Positions 1-7,927 of a DNA stretch of 64,000 nucleotides are shown one piece after another. A program made the translations under genes and the position numbers. Source of the stretch: an uncultured Clostridia bacterium (GTDB taxonomy: Bacteria > Bacillota > Clostridia > Christensenellales > UBA1242). The stretch lies in NCBI GenBank assembly GCA_947588355.1, contig CANPYI010000003.1, positions 1 to 64,000 on the forward strand, in the 5' to 3' direction. Within the stretch, counting starts at the first letter, position 1. Every line of letters starts with the position of its first letter. Below the pieces are notes generated by a model. That model saw only the letters and a program-made list of their open reading frames with translations, was not told the origin of the DNA and searched no databases.

Positions 1-145
1 GATGCACATACACTTGTGCTTTTTTCCTGACTTGTTAACTTACATTGACTTTTCAATAACTTTGCGTTATGGTTGTTGTTTCTTTTGCCTTACACTATTT
101 AATTGTCAAAGTTCTCGCACACTCAATTTACTTTTCGAGTGCGAC
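1..145 (-). other. Probable leader of an rRNA operon (boxA-like), running off left edge
   Basis: Read on the minus strand, this stretch follows a strong promoter at 152-181. It starts with an imperfect GAGTG/CACTC hairpin (116-143). Then comes AGAACTTTGACAATT (complement of 101-115), which closely resembles the boxA antitermination element that follows rRNA promoters (family knowledge: TGCTCTTTAACAA or a variant). No reading frame on either strand looks like a protein. The start of a 16S gene is not inside the window, so the identity of the downstream RNA is inferred. Confidence 0.5.
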
Positions 146-151
146 ATGTCT

Positions 152-181
152 ATTCTACACGATTCCTCACCCTTTTGTCAA
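152..181 (-). promoter_or_regulatory. Strong sigma-A-type promoter facing left
   Basis: On the minus strand, TTGACA (176-181) is followed after 18 bp by TAGAAT (152-157). A-rich tracts lie upstream of the -35, as in UP elements of stable-RNA promoters. Transcription would start near 145 and leave the window to the left, through the boxA-like leader. Confidence 0.6.
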
Positions 182-315
182 CACTTTTTCAAAAATTTTT
201 TACCTTTTTTCAACTTTTTTTCACTTTTCACCCTTTTTCCTCTCACCACCACCCCGCGTGTATCTCGAAAAATGGCTTAAAATTTAAATTTATTATTTGA
301 AAATGTATTTTAAAA

Positions 316-350
316 CAAAAAAACCATAGGCAAATTTCCTATGGCTTTTT
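316..350 (-). terminator. Rho-independent terminator after rpmF
   Basis: A perfect 7-bp stem (CCATAGG 324-330 / CCTATGG 338-344) has an 8-residue T tract on the minus strand (complement of 316-323). It sits just after the rpmF stop. A T run at 346-350 could make it work on the plus strand too. Confidence 0.85.
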
Positions 351-355
351 AAGTT

Positions 356-553
356 TTACTTTTTTGAATCTTTCTTTTTATCTTCAACAACAGTTTTGTT
401 TTTATATGTTCCGCAATTTTTGCAAACTGTGTGAGGTTTTTTGAGTTCGTGGCACTTTGGACATTCAACAAGTGTCGGTGCTTCTACATTAAAGTTTGCA
501 GAATTACGAGTGTTTTTTCTCTGTTTTGAAGTTTTATGCTTTGGAACAGCCAT
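356..553 (-). CDS. rpmF: 50S ribosomal protein L32
   Basis: This 65-residue basic protein starts MAVPKHKTSKQRKNTRNS, the typical L32 N-terminus. It carries a zinc-ribbon with CPKC (residues 32-35) and CKNC (44-47), so it belongs to the zinc-binding (C+) form of L32, a component of the large ribosomal subunit. A good Shine-Dalgarno (AAGGAGAAAGAAA) precedes the ATG. The gene is monocistronic: its own promoter lies at 599-627 and a terminator follows at 316-350. The Lys/Asp-rich tail is slightly longer than usual. The assignment is secure. Confidence 0.95.
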   Translation of the reverse strand: MAVPKHKTSKQRKNTRNSANFNVEAPTLVECPKCHELKKPHTVCKNCGTYKNKTVVEDKKKDSKK

Positions 554-598
554 TTTCTTTCTCCTTTTTGTGAGTATTTATTATCAAATTTACGCCAA

Positions 599-627
599 AT
601 TATATATCAAAAATAATTTTTTGTCAA
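599..627 (-). promoter_or_regulatory. rpmF promoter
   Basis: On the minus strand, a consensus TTGACA (622-627), a 17-bp spacer and a consensus TATAAT (599-604) sit about 45 bp upstream of the rpmF start codon. This is one of the best matches to sigma-A consensus in the window and fits a highly expressed ribosomal gene. Confidence 0.85.
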
Positions 628-653
628 GTCATTTTCACTTATTTTTCAAAATC

Positions 654-1868
654 TTATTTTTTCTTCTTTTTTGACGCTTCAACAATCGCCTTTGTTTCGC
701 GAGCCATCATAAGTTCTTCATTTGTTGGAACTATATAGATTTTTACTTTTGATTTTGCAGCTGAAATAAGTTGAACTTCTCCGCGTTTAAAGTTGGCATT
801 CTTTTTCTTGTCCAAAACTATGCCGAAATTTTCCAAACCTTCGCATATTGCTTCGCGAGTGGCATCACCATTTTCACCAATTCCACCCGTAAAGACAAGT
901 GCATCAACATGTCCAAGCACCGCCATAAAACTGCCGATATATTTTTTTACAGAATATGCCAACATGTCAAGTGCAAGTTTGCAGCGTTTGTTTCCTTCTT
1001 TTGCCTTGGCAATCACTTCGCGTTGATCACTAGAAACACCGGAAACGCCCAGAAGTCCGCAGTTTTTATTTAAGTAAGAGATCATTTCGTCAGTGCCAAG
1101 TTTTTTCTTTTTGCCTAAATACTGGATAATTGTAGGATCAACATCACCCGAACGAGTGCCCATAACAACACCTTGCAATGGAGTTAACCCCATTGTTGTG
1201 TCCACGCTTTTGCCATTTTCAACAGCAGTGATAGATGAGCCATTTCCAAGATGGCAAACGATAAGATTGACATTTTCTGGCTTTTTGTCAAGCAGTTTTG
1301 CAGTTTCAAGAGTGATAAATCTGTGGCTAGAGCCATGGAAACCATACTTTCTGGCATGATATTTTTCATAATCTTTGTAGTCGATAGCATACATAAATGC
1401 TTTTTCCGGCATAGTTGAATGGAAAGCAGTATCAAAAATAAGCACTTGTGGAACTTTTGGCATAGCCTTTGAGCAAGCATTTATGCCCTTTATATTTGCA
1501 GGATTGTGAAGTGGAGCAAGATCCTCCATTTTCTTCAAATCTTTCAAAACTTGGTCAGTTGCCAAAACGCTTTCATTAAAAAGCCAACCACCTTGGACAA
1601 CTCGATGTCCAACAGCATCAATCTCGTCAAGACTTTTAATGACGCCGCAGTTTTTGTCCACCAAAATATTTAAAACTTTTGAGATTGCCTCATCGTGATT
1701 TTTTGCCCCAGCAAATTCCTGAGACTGCCCGTCATGTTTGTAGGAAATGATTGGTTTTGAAAGACCAATACGCTCGCAATTTCCTTTTGCCAGCACTTTT
1801 TCTGTTTTCATGTCAAGAAGTTGATATTTAAGTGACGAACTCCCCGCATTGATAACTAATATTTTCAT
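654..1868 (-). CDS. ackA: Acetate kinase
   Basis: The enzyme converts acetyl phosphate and ADP to acetate and ATP, the final step of substrate-level phosphorylation in acetogenic fermentation. The 404-residue product starts MKILVINAGSSSLKYQL, the ASKHA phosphate-1 loop of acetate kinases. It also contains VGHRVVQGG, HLGNGSS, FHSTMPEKA and the C-terminal FTGGIGEN, all diagnostic. The ATG at 1868 is preferred over an upstream in-frame start because AGGAG lies 7 bp before it and the family begins at MKxLVxNAG. It follows pta with a 13-bp gap, so the two form one fermentative operon. The C-terminus ends in a poly-Lys tail. Confidence 0.97.
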   Translation of the reverse strand: MKILVINAGSSSLKYQLLDMKTEKVLAKGNCERIGLSKPIISYKHDGQSQEFAGAKNHDEAISKVLNILVDKNCGVIKSLDEIDAVGHRVVQGGWLFNESVLATDQVLKDLKKMEDLAPLHNPANIKGINACSKAMPKVPQVLIFDTAFHSTMPEKAFMYAIDYKDYEKYHARKYGFHGSSHRFITLETAKLLDKKPENVNLIVCHLGNGSSITAVENGKSVDTTMGLTPLQGVVMGTRSGDVDPTIIQYLGKKKKLGTDEMISYLNKNCGLLGVSGVSSDQREVIAKAKEGNKRCKLALDMLAYSVKKYIGSFMAVLGHVDALVFTGGIGENGDATREAICEGLENFGIVLDKKKNANFKRGEVQLISAAKSKVKIYIVPTNEELMMARETKAIVEASKKKKK

Positions 1869-1881
1869 AAAAATTCTCCTT

Positions 1882-2877
1882 TTAATTTTGTTTTGTTTTT
1901 TCTTCAACTTGCAAAGCAGTTATCGCCGAAACAACCACAATATCTTGCACAGAACAACCGCGCGACAAGTCATTGACCGGTTTTTTAAGCCCCTGCAATA
2001 TAGGTCCAACCGCATTCAGCCCGCCGATATACTGTATGGCTTTGTAGCATATATTCCCCGCTTCCAAATCCGGAAAAACAAGCACATTGGCATTGCCTTT
2101 CAAGTTGCTTTCTGGCGCTTTGTTTGCTGCCACGTTTGGCACCATTGCAGCATCAAACTGCAATTCACCGTCGCAAACAATTTCTTTTTCCTTTTTGGAA
2201 AACTTCTCAAAAGCGGACCTAACTTTTTCCACCATTTCGCTTTTTGCACTGCCCTTGGAAGAATAGGAAAGAAATGCCACTCTTGGCTGAATGCCAAACA
2301 TTTTGGCACTCTCGACACTTTGACAAGCCACACTGCAAAGAGTGTCAGAATCAGGATTTTCCAAGACTGCACAGTCAGATAAAATCAGCGGCTTGTTTTT
2401 CAAAAATTTGTTTTTGCCATAAATCAAAAAGAAAGACGAGATAGGTTCTTTTTTGCTTTTGCCTTTGATTATTTGAAGTGCAGGTCTTATTGTGGTGGCT
2501 GTCGAAGCCTCAGCACCTGCCACCATGCCGTCTGCAAAGCCACATTCCACAAGAAGTGTGGCAAAATAGTATGGATCTTTTTCAAGTTGATCGGCCTCTT
2601 GCATGGTCATGCCTTTTTCTCTGCGTTTTTCATAAAGTGCCTTGACAAGTTTTGCACGTTCTGGAAAAGTGACCGGATTGACTATTTCAAATCTTTCAAA
2701 TGCTTTGTCACGCAAAATCAAAGCACTTGCATCACCCACAAGCAGAACTTTGACGATATGATGTTTTTGCAAAATTTTCACTGCTTCAAAAGTGCGGTCA
2801 GAAAAACTCACCTCTGGAAACACAATCGTTTTTTGTCTTTTTTTTGCAGCATTTAATACATTGTCAATTTTAAACAT
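1882..2877 (-). CDS. pta: Phosphate acetyltransferase
   Basis: The product converts acetyl-CoA and phosphate to acetyl phosphate and CoA, feeding AckA encoded immediately downstream. Its 331 residues match the short single-domain Pta form, without the N-terminal DRTGG extension. Recognisable segments are IVFPEVSFSDRTFEAV near the N-terminus, ADGMVAGAEASTATTIRPALQ in the middle, and NVLVFPDLEAGNICYK and GPILQGLKKPVNDLSRG near the C-terminus. The start has a GAGGGGA ribosome site. An AT-rich region to 3000 separates it from the divergent ylbJ-like gene and contains a TATAAT (complement of 2905-2910) without a convincing -35. Confidence 0.96.
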   Translation of the reverse strand: MFKIDNVLNAAKKRQKTIVFPEVSFSDRTFEAVKILQKHHIVKVLLVGDASALILRDKAFERFEIVNPVTFPERAKLVKALYEKRREKGMTMQEADQLEKDPYYFATLLVECGFADGMVAGAEASTATTIRPALQIIKGKSKKEPISSFFLIYGKNKFLKNKPLILSDCAVLENPDSDTLCSVACQSVESAKMFGIQPRVAFLSYSSKGSAKSEMVEKVRSAFEKFSKKEKEIVCDGELQFDAAMVPNVAANKAPESNLKGNANVLVFPDLEAGNICYKAIQYIGGLNAVGPILQGLKKPVNDLSRGCSVQDIVVVSAITALQVEEKTKQN

Positions 2878-3000
2878 ATTCCCCTCTTTTTCTCAAAGAA
2901 AAAAATTATATCTTGTTTGAAAGTTACATTTTATATTTAATAAACAAATATATTTTAGAAAAAAAACAACTTCGATGTCAAACAAATAAAGGAGAAAATA

Positions 3001-3957
3001 TTGAAAAAATTTCGCAAATTTGACACAAATATAAGTTTTTTCAATATGGCATTCACAGTGCTTGTCATTTTTTTTCTTGTTTGCATGATAAGTGCACCTT
3101 CAAAATTTATTTCTGCTTCGTTGGACGGTGTGTCGGCTTGGGCATTTAATGTTCTTCCAAGCGTTTTGCCATTTATGTTTTTCACACGCACGCTTTCTGC
3201 CCTAAATGTCATGCCAACACTCACTCGACCGTTTTCAGTGTTGACCACAAAACTTTTCAAAACCCCGCCAATTTCCATATATGCGTTTTTTATGGCAATA
3301 CTTTCTGGCTATCCTGTCGGCTCAAAAATGGTCGCCGATTTGTATCTTCAAGGTCAAATAAGCAAACAAGACGCCTTCAAAATGTCGTCATTTTGTTCCA
3401 CTTCTGGACCAATGTTTATTGTTGGTGCTGTGGGAGTTGGAATGTTTCACAGCACAAAAATAGGATATATACTTTTTTTCAGTCATTTTGTCGGTGCGAT
3501 AATCAACGGCATTATCTTTCGCAACTTCAAACTCAAGCAAAACGAAAGTAATATGGAAAATGTAAAGCAACAAAAAACAGAGACGATAAACATCTCTGAC
3601 ATTGTCACGAGTTCCACACTTGCAATACTTTCAGTTGGCTGTATAATCACCATCTTTTTTATCGTAATAACTTGTTTTGAGCCTATTCTTTCATTATTCC
3701 CAGAAAATATCGCCTATTTTTTGGAAGGAATGATAGAAATAACAAAAGGTTGCCTTGACCTTTCCACGCTTTCAAATCTAAAGATGGCAGTCACAATGTG
3801 CTCGTTTGTGATAAGTTTTGGCGGAATTTCAACTTTGCTGCAATCATTGACAATGCTTTCGGCAGTGAAAATGCCGATAAAACTTTTTGCGTTTCAAAAA
3901 TTAATGCACGCAATATTTTCTGCAATAGTCACATTTGTTTTGTTGTCAATTTTGTAG
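3001..3957 (+). CDS. YlbJ-like sporulation integral membrane protein
   Basis: This 318-residue polytopic membrane protein has roughly eight hydrophobic segments (first at about 14-33). It carries the LSGYPVGSKMVADLY and FCSTSGPMFIVGAVGVGMF signatures typical of YlbJ and related nucleoside-recognition (Gate-domain) proteins. YlbJ is a conserved mother-cell sporulation protein of unknown biochemical role. Translation starts at TTG (3001) behind AAAGGAGAAAATA; no ATG with a ribosome site is available. The 3' end overlaps by 12 bp the end of the convergent HIT-RNase HI gene, so there is no room for a terminator between them. Sporulation genes elsewhere in the window support the call. Confidence 0.8.
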   Translation: MKKFRKFDTNISFFNMAFTVLVIFFLVCMISAPSKFISASLDGVSAWAFNVLPSVLPFMFFTRTLSALNVMPTLTRPFSVLTTKLFKTPPISIYAFFMAILSGYPVGSKMVADLYLQGQISKQDAFKMSSFCSTSGPMFIVGAVGVGMFHSTKIGYILFFSHFVGAIINGIIFRNFKLKQNESNMENVKQQKTETINISDIVTSSTLAILSVGCIITIFFIVITCFEPILSLFPENIAYFLEGMIEITKGCLDLSTLSNLKMAVTMCSFVISFGGISTLLQSLTMLSAVKMPIKLFAFQKLMHAIFSAIVTFVLLSIL

Positions 3958-4863
3958 TTTTGCGATTTCTTCTCGTGCAAGGGCGTCACAACGGTTGTTG
4001 TAAACATTGTCACTATGCCCTTTAACTTTGTTGAATTTCACATCAAGTTTTTCGGTCAGTGCCAAAAGTCGTTGCCAAAGGTCTTTGTTTTGCACTTCGC
4101 CTTTGCTGGCAGTTTTCCAATTATTAGAACGCCAAAACTCCAGCCATTTTTTTTCAAAAGCGTTCACAACGTAGGCGCTGTCGCTGAAAACTTGCACAGG
4201 CAGATTGCTTTTAATGCTCTCCAAGCCCTGTATGACTGCCATAAGTTCCATGCGATTGTTTGTAGTCTCTTTTTCGCCACCGGACAAAACTTTTTCTTTC
4301 CCTTTATATGAAAGAATGGTCGCCCAGCCACCTGCACCAGGATTTCCAGAGCAAGCGCCATCAGAGTAAAGCACAACGGCGTTCTGGCCGTCCAACACCA
4401 CGTCTTGTGTGTCCGAAATTTTGAGGGTTTGGCAAATTTCTTCAAGATTTCCACCCTCCTCAAATGGACAAATGGTCAAATTTTTGGCATCTGAAGAAAG
4501 AACTTTCCCGCAAAAAAAATTTGAAACAATCATTTTATCATCTTTCTTTCGTGGAATGATATGAATATGCAAATGCTTTACCGACTGGTTTGCGGCCTCA
4601 CCATTGTTGTTTAAAATATTCACACCATCAAAGCCACAATTGTCAATATAATGATTGCCTATCTTTTTTACTACTTGCATAACTTTGGCAAGTGTAGAGT
4701 TGTCGCATGTCATAATTGTCTCATAATGTTTTTTTGGCACAACAAGTGTGTGGCCATATGCATCATTTGAGATATCCAAAAAGGCAAGCACAAAATCGTC
4801 CTCATAAATTTTATAGCAAGGTATTTCGCCATTTATTATCTTACAAAAAATACAATCTTTCAT
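3946..4863 (-). CDS. HIT-domain / ribonuclease HI fusion protein
   Basis: Two complete domains lie in one 305-residue frame. Residues 1-110 are a HIT-family nucleotide-binding domain starting CIFCKIINGEIPC and ending in the triad H97-L-H99-I-H101, which in this family hydrolyses dinucleotide or nucleotidyl substrates. Residues 162-303 are ribonuclease HI, with YSDGACSGNPG and the carboxylates D168, E206, D228 and D293 plus H283, positions that match the catalytic set of the E. coli enzyme. A 50-residue linker joins them. Both halves keep all key residues, so both are probably active. The fusion is unusual (see findings). RNase HI removes RNA from RNA:DNA hybrids. No overlapping frame or stop suggests a merged pair of genes. 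Confidence 0.92.
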   Translation of the reverse strand: MKDCIFCKIINGEIPCYKIYEDDFVLAFLDISNDAYGHTLVVPKKHYETIMTCDNSTLAKVMQVVKKIGNHYIDNCGFDGVNILNNNGEAANQSVKHLHIHIIPRKKDDKMIVSNFFCGKVLSSDAKNLTICPFEEGGNLEEICQTLKISDTQDVVLDGQNAVVLYSDGACSGNPGAGGWATILSYKGKEKVLSGGEKETTNNRMELMAVIQGLESIKSNLPVQVFSDSAYVVNAFEKKWLEFWRSNNWKTASKGEVQNKDLWQRLLALTEKLDVKFNKVKGHSDNVYNNRCDALAREEIAKLQN

Positions 4864-4921
4864 TTTTTACCTCACAAGTTATTTTATCACCTATTCTTCA
4901 CTCAACAAAACAATTTTACAC

Positions 4922-4948
4922 AAAAAAAAAGAGAGTTTTTGCTCTCTT
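4922..4948 (-). terminator. Terminator of degV
   Basis: A 7-bp stem (AAGAGAG 4929-4935 / CTCTCTT 4942-4948) has a 6-nt loop. It is followed on the minus strand by nine T residues (complement of 4922-4930). It overlaps the degV stop codon. Confidence 0.85.
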
Positions 4949-5816
4949 ATTGATAAACTCTGTAAGTTCCGCATGCCAGAACTCTTGGTCCGGTGTGAGT
5001 GGCGATTGAAAGTGAAAGAGGATCATTAAAATCAAATTTGCACTTTGGAAACATTGCCTTAAGTTCTGCAGCAAACTCTTTCGCGGCCTCTTCATTGCAA
5101 GTGTGCGCAACAGAGATGTGCATTTCGCCACTTTCGACAAATTTTGCAAAACGACCTTCCAAGTCGTTTTTCAAAGCAGCAATCATAACCTCTTTTGCCA
5201 CCTTTATATTTCGCACTTTGGCAAGTTTGTCAAGTTTTCCGCCCTGAATTTGCAAAACGGGTTTTATGCCCAAAAGTGTGCCGATTGCCGCAGCGGCAGG
5301 AGTCACTCTGCCACCTTGTTTAAGATACTTCAGTGTGTCCACCATAAGATAGATTGAACTGTCCAAAGCAGTTTCCTCCAGCCAATCTTTTATTTCTTTG
5401 GCACTTTTGCCGTCTTTTGCCATGTTGACAGCATCAACCACAGACGCTTTCATAGAAATAGAAACACGTTTGTTGTCAACAACCTGAACTTTGCCCTCAA
5501 ACTCCTCTGCAAAACTCAAAGCAGTTTCACAACTTTGTGACAGTCCACTGGACATAGGAATATGTACTATTTCGTCATACTCTTTCAAAATTCTTTTCCA
5601 CTCGTCAACAACTTTGTTGATGTTTGGCTGAGAAGTTGTGATACGCTTGTCGCTTTCTTGAATCTCATAAAATTTTTCGTGCAACAAGCTCACGCCTTCA
5701 AAATATTCTTCCCCGTCAATAATAAAAGGCATCGGAATGATAATACAACCTATCTTTTTTGCATCATCGGGAAAAATGCCGCTGTTTGTGTCGGTCACAA
5801 TAGCAATCTTTTTCAT
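4947..5816 (-). CDS. DegV family fatty-acid-binding protein (paralogue 1)
   Basis: This is a 289-residue DegV (EDD-fold) protein. It has KKIAIVTDTNSGI at the N-terminus, ITTSQPN around residue 80, HIPMSSGLSQS and YLKQGGRV, and ends in LSIATHTGPRVLACGTY. In Firmicutes, DegV/FakB proteins bind a fatty acid and present it to the FakA kinase; FakA is not in this window. The ATG at 5816 is chosen because GGAGGAG precedes it and the family begins at KIAIVTD. The gene has its own promoter with a palindrome at the transcription start (5832-5855) and a terminator, so it is a single, possibly regulated unit. A second paralogue lies at 41791. Confidence 0.92.
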   Translation of the reverse strand: MKKIAIVTDTNSGIFPDDAKKIGCIIIPMPFIIDGEEYFEGVSLLHEKFYEIQESDKRITTSQPNINKVVDEWKRILKEYDEIVHIPMSSGLSQSCETALSFAEEFEGKVQVVDNKRVSISMKASVVDAVNMAKDGKSAKEIKDWLEETALDSSIYLMVDTLKYLKQGGRVTPAAAAIGTLLGIKPVLQIQGGKLDKLAKVRNIKVAKEVMIAALKNDLEGRFAKFVESGEMHISVAHTCNEEAAKEFAAELKAMFPKCKFDFNDPLSLSIATHTGPRVLACGTYRVYQ

Positions 5817-5831
5817 TAAATCTCCTCCACG

Positions 5832-5855
5832 AAATTGTTGACAACTCAACAATTT
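5832..5855 (-). promoter_or_regulatory. Operator-like palindrome in degV leader
   Basis: A perfect 10-bp inverted repeat (AAATTGTTGA 5832-5841 / TCAACAATTT 5846-5855) has a 4-bp centre. It begins at the predicted +1 of the degV promoter and ends just before the ribosome site. Position and symmetry suggest a repressor site; an RNA hairpin is the alternative. Confidence 0.55.
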
Positions 5856-5861
5856 TCCTAA

Positions 5862-5890
5862 ATTATAACATACAAGCGTCACTTTTCCAA
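5862..5890 (-). promoter_or_regulatory. degV promoter
   Basis: On the minus strand, TTGGAA (5885-5890) is followed after 17 bp by TATAAT (5862-5867). A TG one base before the -10 makes it an extended -10 promoter. The start site is predicted near 5855. Confidence 0.65.
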
Positions 5891-5951
5891 ACAAAACACT
5901 TAAAATTTTTTAATTATTAACAAAAAAAACTGAAAAAGAATAAAAAAGTAC

Positions 5952-6983
5952 ATGTTTACAATAAGTGTGTGCATGATAGTCAAGAATGAAGAAGACAATT
6001 TGCCGCGAATTTTGGAATGCGCAAAACAATTTGCGGACGAAATTGTTGTTGTTGACACCGGCTCAACGGACAGCACCAAACAAATTGCAAAAAAATTTGC
6101 TGACAAGGTTTTTGATTTTGAATGGTGCGACGACTTTTCCGCTGCCAGAAACTTTGCTTTTTCGCTTGCAAGTTGCGACTTTCAAATGTGGCTAGATGCC
6201 GACGATTTTATCACAGAAAAAAACATTTTGCGTATACAATCACTAAAAAAACAATGCACGGACACAGATGTGTTTATGTGCAAATATAACTTTTTCGATT
6301 TGACGTATTATCGCGAAAGAATTTTGCGGCGGTCAAAAAATTTCAAGTGGCAAGGGTTTGTACATGAAGTTATTTCTCCGTACGGAAAGATTGAATATAC
6401 AGATATAGAGATAGAGCACCGAAAAACAAAACCAAGCGACCCAAAAAGAAATTTGCGTTTATATCAAAATGCGCTTAAAAAAGGCAGAAAATTCAACGCA
6501 CGTGAGCAGTATTATTATTCACGTGAACTGTATTACAACAACAAATATATCAAAGCAATTGAGGGTTTTAAAAAGTTTTTAAAAATGCCCAATCTCTATC
6601 CGCCCGACCAACTTGGTGCCACCTTGCTTTTAAGTGAATGTCAATCTTTGATTGGTGAAAACGAAACAGCACTTGCCACCTTGTTTTCTGCACTACAAAA
6701 ATTTACACCAACTGCAGAACTTTGTTGCAAAATCGCCTATCTTTTTGAGGCTGAAAAAAAGACGGAAAGTGCTATTTTTTGGTTTAAATGTGCCTTGGAA
6801 TGTCCAAAGCAAACAGAAGGATTTGTGCAACAAGAATTTGAAGGTCTTGTGCCTTGCATAGAACTTTCAAAATTGCTGTACACAGCGGATTATGCTTCTG
6901 CAAAAAAATTTCACAAACAAGCAGAAAAAATTGCACCAAACAACAAATACGTGGTGTACAATCAGCAGTTTTTTGAAAACTAA
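5952..6983 (+). CDS. Family 2 glycosyltransferase with TPR-like C-terminal region
   Basis: The first 120 or so residues form a GT-A domain: ISVCMIVKNEEDNLPRILE, then VVVDTGSTDSTKQIA, and the metal-binding WLDADDF near residue 80. A KWQGFVHEVI segment follows. From about residue 160 the sequence is helical and repeat-like (KAIEGFKKFLKMPN, ETALATLFSALQKF, ESAIFWFKCALE), resembling tetratricopeptide repeats. The layout of a short GT2 domain plus TPR tail is typical of soluble transferases that modify proteins or surface glycans; acceptor and sugar cannot be read from sequence. The gene stands alone, divergent from degV, with only a weak ribosome site before the ATG. Confidence 0.85.
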   Translation: MFTISVCMIVKNEEDNLPRILECAKQFADEIVVVDTGSTDSTKQIAKKFADKVFDFEWCDDFSAARNFAFSLASCDFQMWLDADDFITEKNILRIQSLKKQCTDTDVFMCKYNFFDLTYYRERILRRSKNFKWQGFVHEVISPYGKIEYTDIEIEHRKTKPSDPKRNLRLYQNALKKGRKFNAREQYYYSRELYYNNKYIKAIEGFKKFLKMPNLYPPDQLGATLLLSECQSLIGENETALATLFSALQKFTPTAELCCKIAYLFEAEKKTESAIFWFKCALECPKQTEGFVQQEFEGLVPCIELSKLLYTADYASAKKFHKQAEKIAPNNKYVVYNQQFFEN

Positions 6984-7001
6984 TTTACAAAAAGGCATAA
7001 A

Positions 7002-7027
7002 AAAAATCACTTTTTACAGTGATTTTT
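7002..7027. terminator. Bidirectional terminator between convergent genes
   Basis: A 9-bp stem (AAAAATCAC 7002-7010 / GTGATTTTT 7019-7027) lies between the glycosyltransferase gene and the convergent 7014-7394 gene, whose stop codon is in the loop. Flanking A and T runs allow termination in both directions. Confidence 0.75.
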
Positions 7028-7394
7028 CTTTATAAGTTTTTTTAATACGGTTGTCAACTATATAAAACTTAGGCTCAAATCCAATTTGTGTAACAACGGC
7101 AGACTTTCCAAAATCATTGGCCTTTAAGTGCGCAAAAAGTTGTTGTGCCTCTTGCTTAACGAGATGTCGAGGGATAATTTCATCTTCATCGCGCGTGGAA
7201 ACGCTGCTTTGAAGAAAAACGATTTGTTCTTTTGGAAAAGGCTCGTCACCTGTCTCTTTTTCTTGAGCGCAATATTTTTTATACATATCATCACAATCGG
7301 AAACCAAGTTTAAATATCTTAGTTTGGCATTTATTTCAGCCAACATTTCCGTTTCTCGTCTGCTGTTATTCAAAGTCAACTGTGAGGCAATCAT
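7014..7394 (-). CDS. Hypothetical protein, 126 residues
   Basis: I do not recognise this protein. It is soluble and charged, with no signal peptide, membrane segment or metal motif. An N-terminal helix (IASQLTLNNSRRETEMLAEI) leads to a long helical middle and a short beta-rich C-terminus. The upstream in-frame ATG at 7439 cannot be used, because it lies inside the spacer of a good promoter (7418-7446). The ATG at 7394 has AGGGGGA 8 bp before it and is the first start inside the transcript. The gene is a single unit with promoter and terminator, next to tRNA-Ser. Confidence 0.6.
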   Translation of the reverse strand: MIASQLTLNNSRRETEMLAEINAKLRYLNLVSDCDDMYKKYCAQEKETGDEPFPKEQIVFLQSSVSTRDEDEIIPRHLVKQEAQQLFAHLKANDFGKSAVVTQIGFEPKFYIVDNRIKKTYKEKSL

Positions 7395-7417
7395 CTCAAA
7401 TCCCCCTACTTGACAAT

Positions 7418-7446
7418 ACTTTACATCAAAATTCGACATTTGTCAA
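7418..7446 (-). promoter_or_regulatory. Promoter of the 126-residue hypothetical gene
   Basis: On the minus strand, consensus TTGACA (7441-7446), a 17-bp spacer and TAAAGT (7418-7423). It rules out the upstream start codon of the gene it serves. Confidence 0.65.
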
Positions 7447-7554
7447 TACCTGTTTGAGTTTTTTTTAAAAACTTCTTCTCAAACATAAACAATTTGCAAA
7501 AGTTTGTTGCATTTTTTTTTGAAATATGATAAACTTACATCGCAAAAAGCACTT

Positions 7555-7644
7555 GCAGAGGTGTCCGAGTGGTTTAAGGTGCAGCCCTGGAAAGGCTGTG
7601 TGTGAGAAATTGCACCAAGAGTTCGAATCTCTTCCTCTGCGCCA
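7555..7644 (+). tRNA. tRNA-Ser (anticodon GGA)
   Basis: The acceptor arms GCAGAGG (7555-7561) and CCTCTGC (7634-7640) pair perfectly, with discriminator G and an encoded CCA. The anticodon stem CAGCC/GGCTG encloses loop CTGGAAA, giving GGA (reads UCC and UCU). A long variable arm and GTTCGAATC T-loop confirm a class II serine tRNA of 90 nt. A plausible promoter lies upstream (TTTGTT 7503-7508, TATGAT 7525-7530). No clear terminator follows directly. Confidence 0.96.
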
Positions 7645-7685
7645 ACAAAAAAATTGCGCTATTTGCTCGTTTTCGCCTTCAGCGA

Positions 7686-7710
7686 AAAGCATCGCCTTGA
7701 CGCTTATTTT
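7686..7710 (+). repeat. 25-bp direct repeat, copy 1
   Basis: AAAGCATCGCCTTGACGCTT followed by ATTTT. It matches 7903-7927 at 24 of 25 positions. Confidence 0.85.
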
Positions 7711-7902
7711 TTTGTCTACGCGACCAAACGCAATTCGTGGCTACGCCTAGCGAATTGGTCGCGACTTTTATGAAGGATAAACCCATCAGTTTGTTTTTTC
7801 TCTATCTTTGCGCCGCTTTCGCCCGTATTGAAAACCGCATTTCATTGGCGGTTTTGCGCAATCGCTCTTTTGATAGATGCCTTCAAAAATATTTATAAAA
7901 AC

Positions 7903-7927
7903 AAAGCATCACCTTGACGCTTATTTT
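7903..7927 (+). repeat. 25-bp direct repeat, copy 2
   Basis: AAAGCATCACCTTGACGCTT followed by ATTTT. The single difference from copy 1 is A for G at the ninth base. The copies are 217 bp apart, with hairpins between them. Confidence 0.85.

Noticed and set aside
2-280. Plus-strand open frame of 92 residues at the left edge
   Set aside because: The sequence is Phe/Leu-rich low complexity with no ribosome site, and it lies opposite the rRNA-type promoter and leader.
7526-7750. Protein-like frame over tRNA-Ser
   Set aside because: It reads through the tRNA; the tRNA fold is complete and explains the sequence.
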